Shown piece by piece: positions 63,678 through 64,000 of a stretch of 64,000 nt of DNA. Position numbers and translations under genes: made by a program. The notes beneath the pieces were generated by a model. That model was not told the origin of the DNA. It did not search any database and worked only from the letters and a program-made list of their open reading frames with translations. Position 1 is the stretch's first letter. Each line of letters starts with the position of its first letter. The DNA is from Pseudoramibacter sp. (GTDB lineage Bacteria; Bacillota; Clostridia; Eubacteriales; Eubacteriaceae). The stretch covers positions 186,001 to 250,000 of the forward strand of contig NZ_JAKVLT010000001.1 of NCBI RefSeq assembly GCF_022484225.1. Reading direction: 5' to 3'.

Positions 63678-64000
63678 CCAAATGATCCACGGCGTACTGG
63701 GCTTCCGACGCCGTAAACTTGTCCCCGTAGGATGAAGTCAGCTGATCGTAGATCGCCTGCTTCGACATGTGCATGTCGGACTGATAGGTCTTAGCCGCTT
63801 TCAGGGCGTTGGCGTTGTAGTCCGCCTGGAGGTGATCCACCGCGTACTGGGCCGCGTCCGCCGGAAACTGTTCGCCGTATTCCGACGTGAGCTGGTCGTA
63901 AATCCCCTGTTTCGACATGTACATGGTGTCCGAATAGGTCTTCGCCTTGGCCAGGGCGTTGCGCTGTTCCGCCGTCGGCTTTGGCCCCTTGGAATAAACC
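63670..64000 (-). CDS. Ltp-repeat (host cell surface-exposed lipoprotein type) protein, C-terminal part
   Basis: The visible 109 residues contain two tandem Ltp units of about 48 residues, each with A-K-x-Y-S/Q, MSKQxIYDQLTS, and AxYAVDHL; the second ends ASEAQYAVDHLDD. The N-terminus lies beyond the window, so a signal peptide or lipobox cannot be checked. In streptococcal phages Ltp lipoproteins block DNA entry by superinfecting phage, but many bacterial homologues have unknown roles. The gene runs off the right edge. Confidence 0.8.
   Translation of the reverse strand, partial: VYSKGPKPTAEQRNALAKAKTYSDTMYMSKQGIYDQLTSEYGEQFPADAAQYAVDHLQADYNANALKAAKTYQSDMHMSKQAIYDQLTSSYGDKFTASEAQYAVDHLDD

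Overview
The window looks like a chromosomal segment of an anaerobic, fermentative member of the Clostridia (Eubacteriales; a Eubacteriaceae-type genome would fit, but I cannot name the species). Support comes from the gene content: hrcA-grpE-dnaK-dnaJ under a CIRCE element, RNase Y next to YmdB, a three-gene [2Fe-2S]/FAD glycerol-3-phosphate dehydrogenase with a DUF1667 subunit, an IscU-like/GGGtGRT pair, an AMMECR1/Memo-like protein, and strong Shine-Dalgarno sites with several TTG and GTG starts. I see no insertion sequences, phage genes, rRNA or CRISPR arrays. This is mostly core and metabolic DNA, and the most interesting signals are regulatory or are small lesions.

Layout. 0-5 kb: methionine salvage (mtnA partial, mtnP), a DUF2284 metal-binding protein with a repetitive acidic/proline-rich tail, and the IscU-like/GGGtGRT pair. 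5-9.4 kb: a sucrose operon on the minus strand (PTS transporter, sucrose-6-phosphate hydrolase, fructokinase), with the transporter frameshifted by an 8-bp tandem duplication. 9.5-12.4 kb: trkA-trkH potassium uptake. 12.4-15 kb: metY-cysK sulfur assimilation behind a promoter and a small cysteine-rich leader ORF. 15-20.8 kb: rny, ymdB, upp, purB and an iron alcohol dehydrogenase. 21-30.4 kb: membrane proteins, an AMMECR1/Memo fusion, a zinc phospholipase-like protein, gntR, ispE, ung, a PAP2 phosphatase and an isolated dhaM. 30.5-35.8 kb: tRNA-Ser(GGA), VTT and YczE membrane proteins, a DUF188 protein, a glycine-riboswitch-controlled sodium:amino-acid symporter and an arylsulfotransferase-like protein. 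36-39.4 kb: a glycolytic operon pgi-glk-pfkA, with a DnaA-box-like cluster downstream. 39.5-44.4 kb: the heat-shock operon. 44.5-49.8 kb: hemW, an orphan amino-acid binding lipoprotein, a frameshifted flavin reductase and a nickel/cobalt ECF transporter. 49.9-58.7 kb: glycerol metabolism. 58.8-64 kb: an EnvC-like peptidase with FtsX, folate genes, thiol peroxidase and an Ltp-repeat protein running off the end.

How it works together. Glycerol can be used two ways. In one, an alcohol dehydrogenase makes dihydroxyacetone, which DhaK/DhaL phosphorylate with DhaM (encoded 21 kb away). In the other, GlpK makes glycerol-3-phosphate, which the GlpA-like/FAD/DUF1667 complex oxidises. The glpK and glpA-like genes each sit behind a leader carrying a terminator hairpin and a shared ATGGAGA motif, and glpP, encoding the matching antiterminator, lies between them. 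Sucrose and glucose routes feed the pgi-glk-pfkA operon. The metY-cysK leader suggests control by cysteine supply.

Three reading-frame breaks were found: an 8-bp duplication, a G5 run and an A4 run. They are either real lesions or assembly errors and should be checked against reads.
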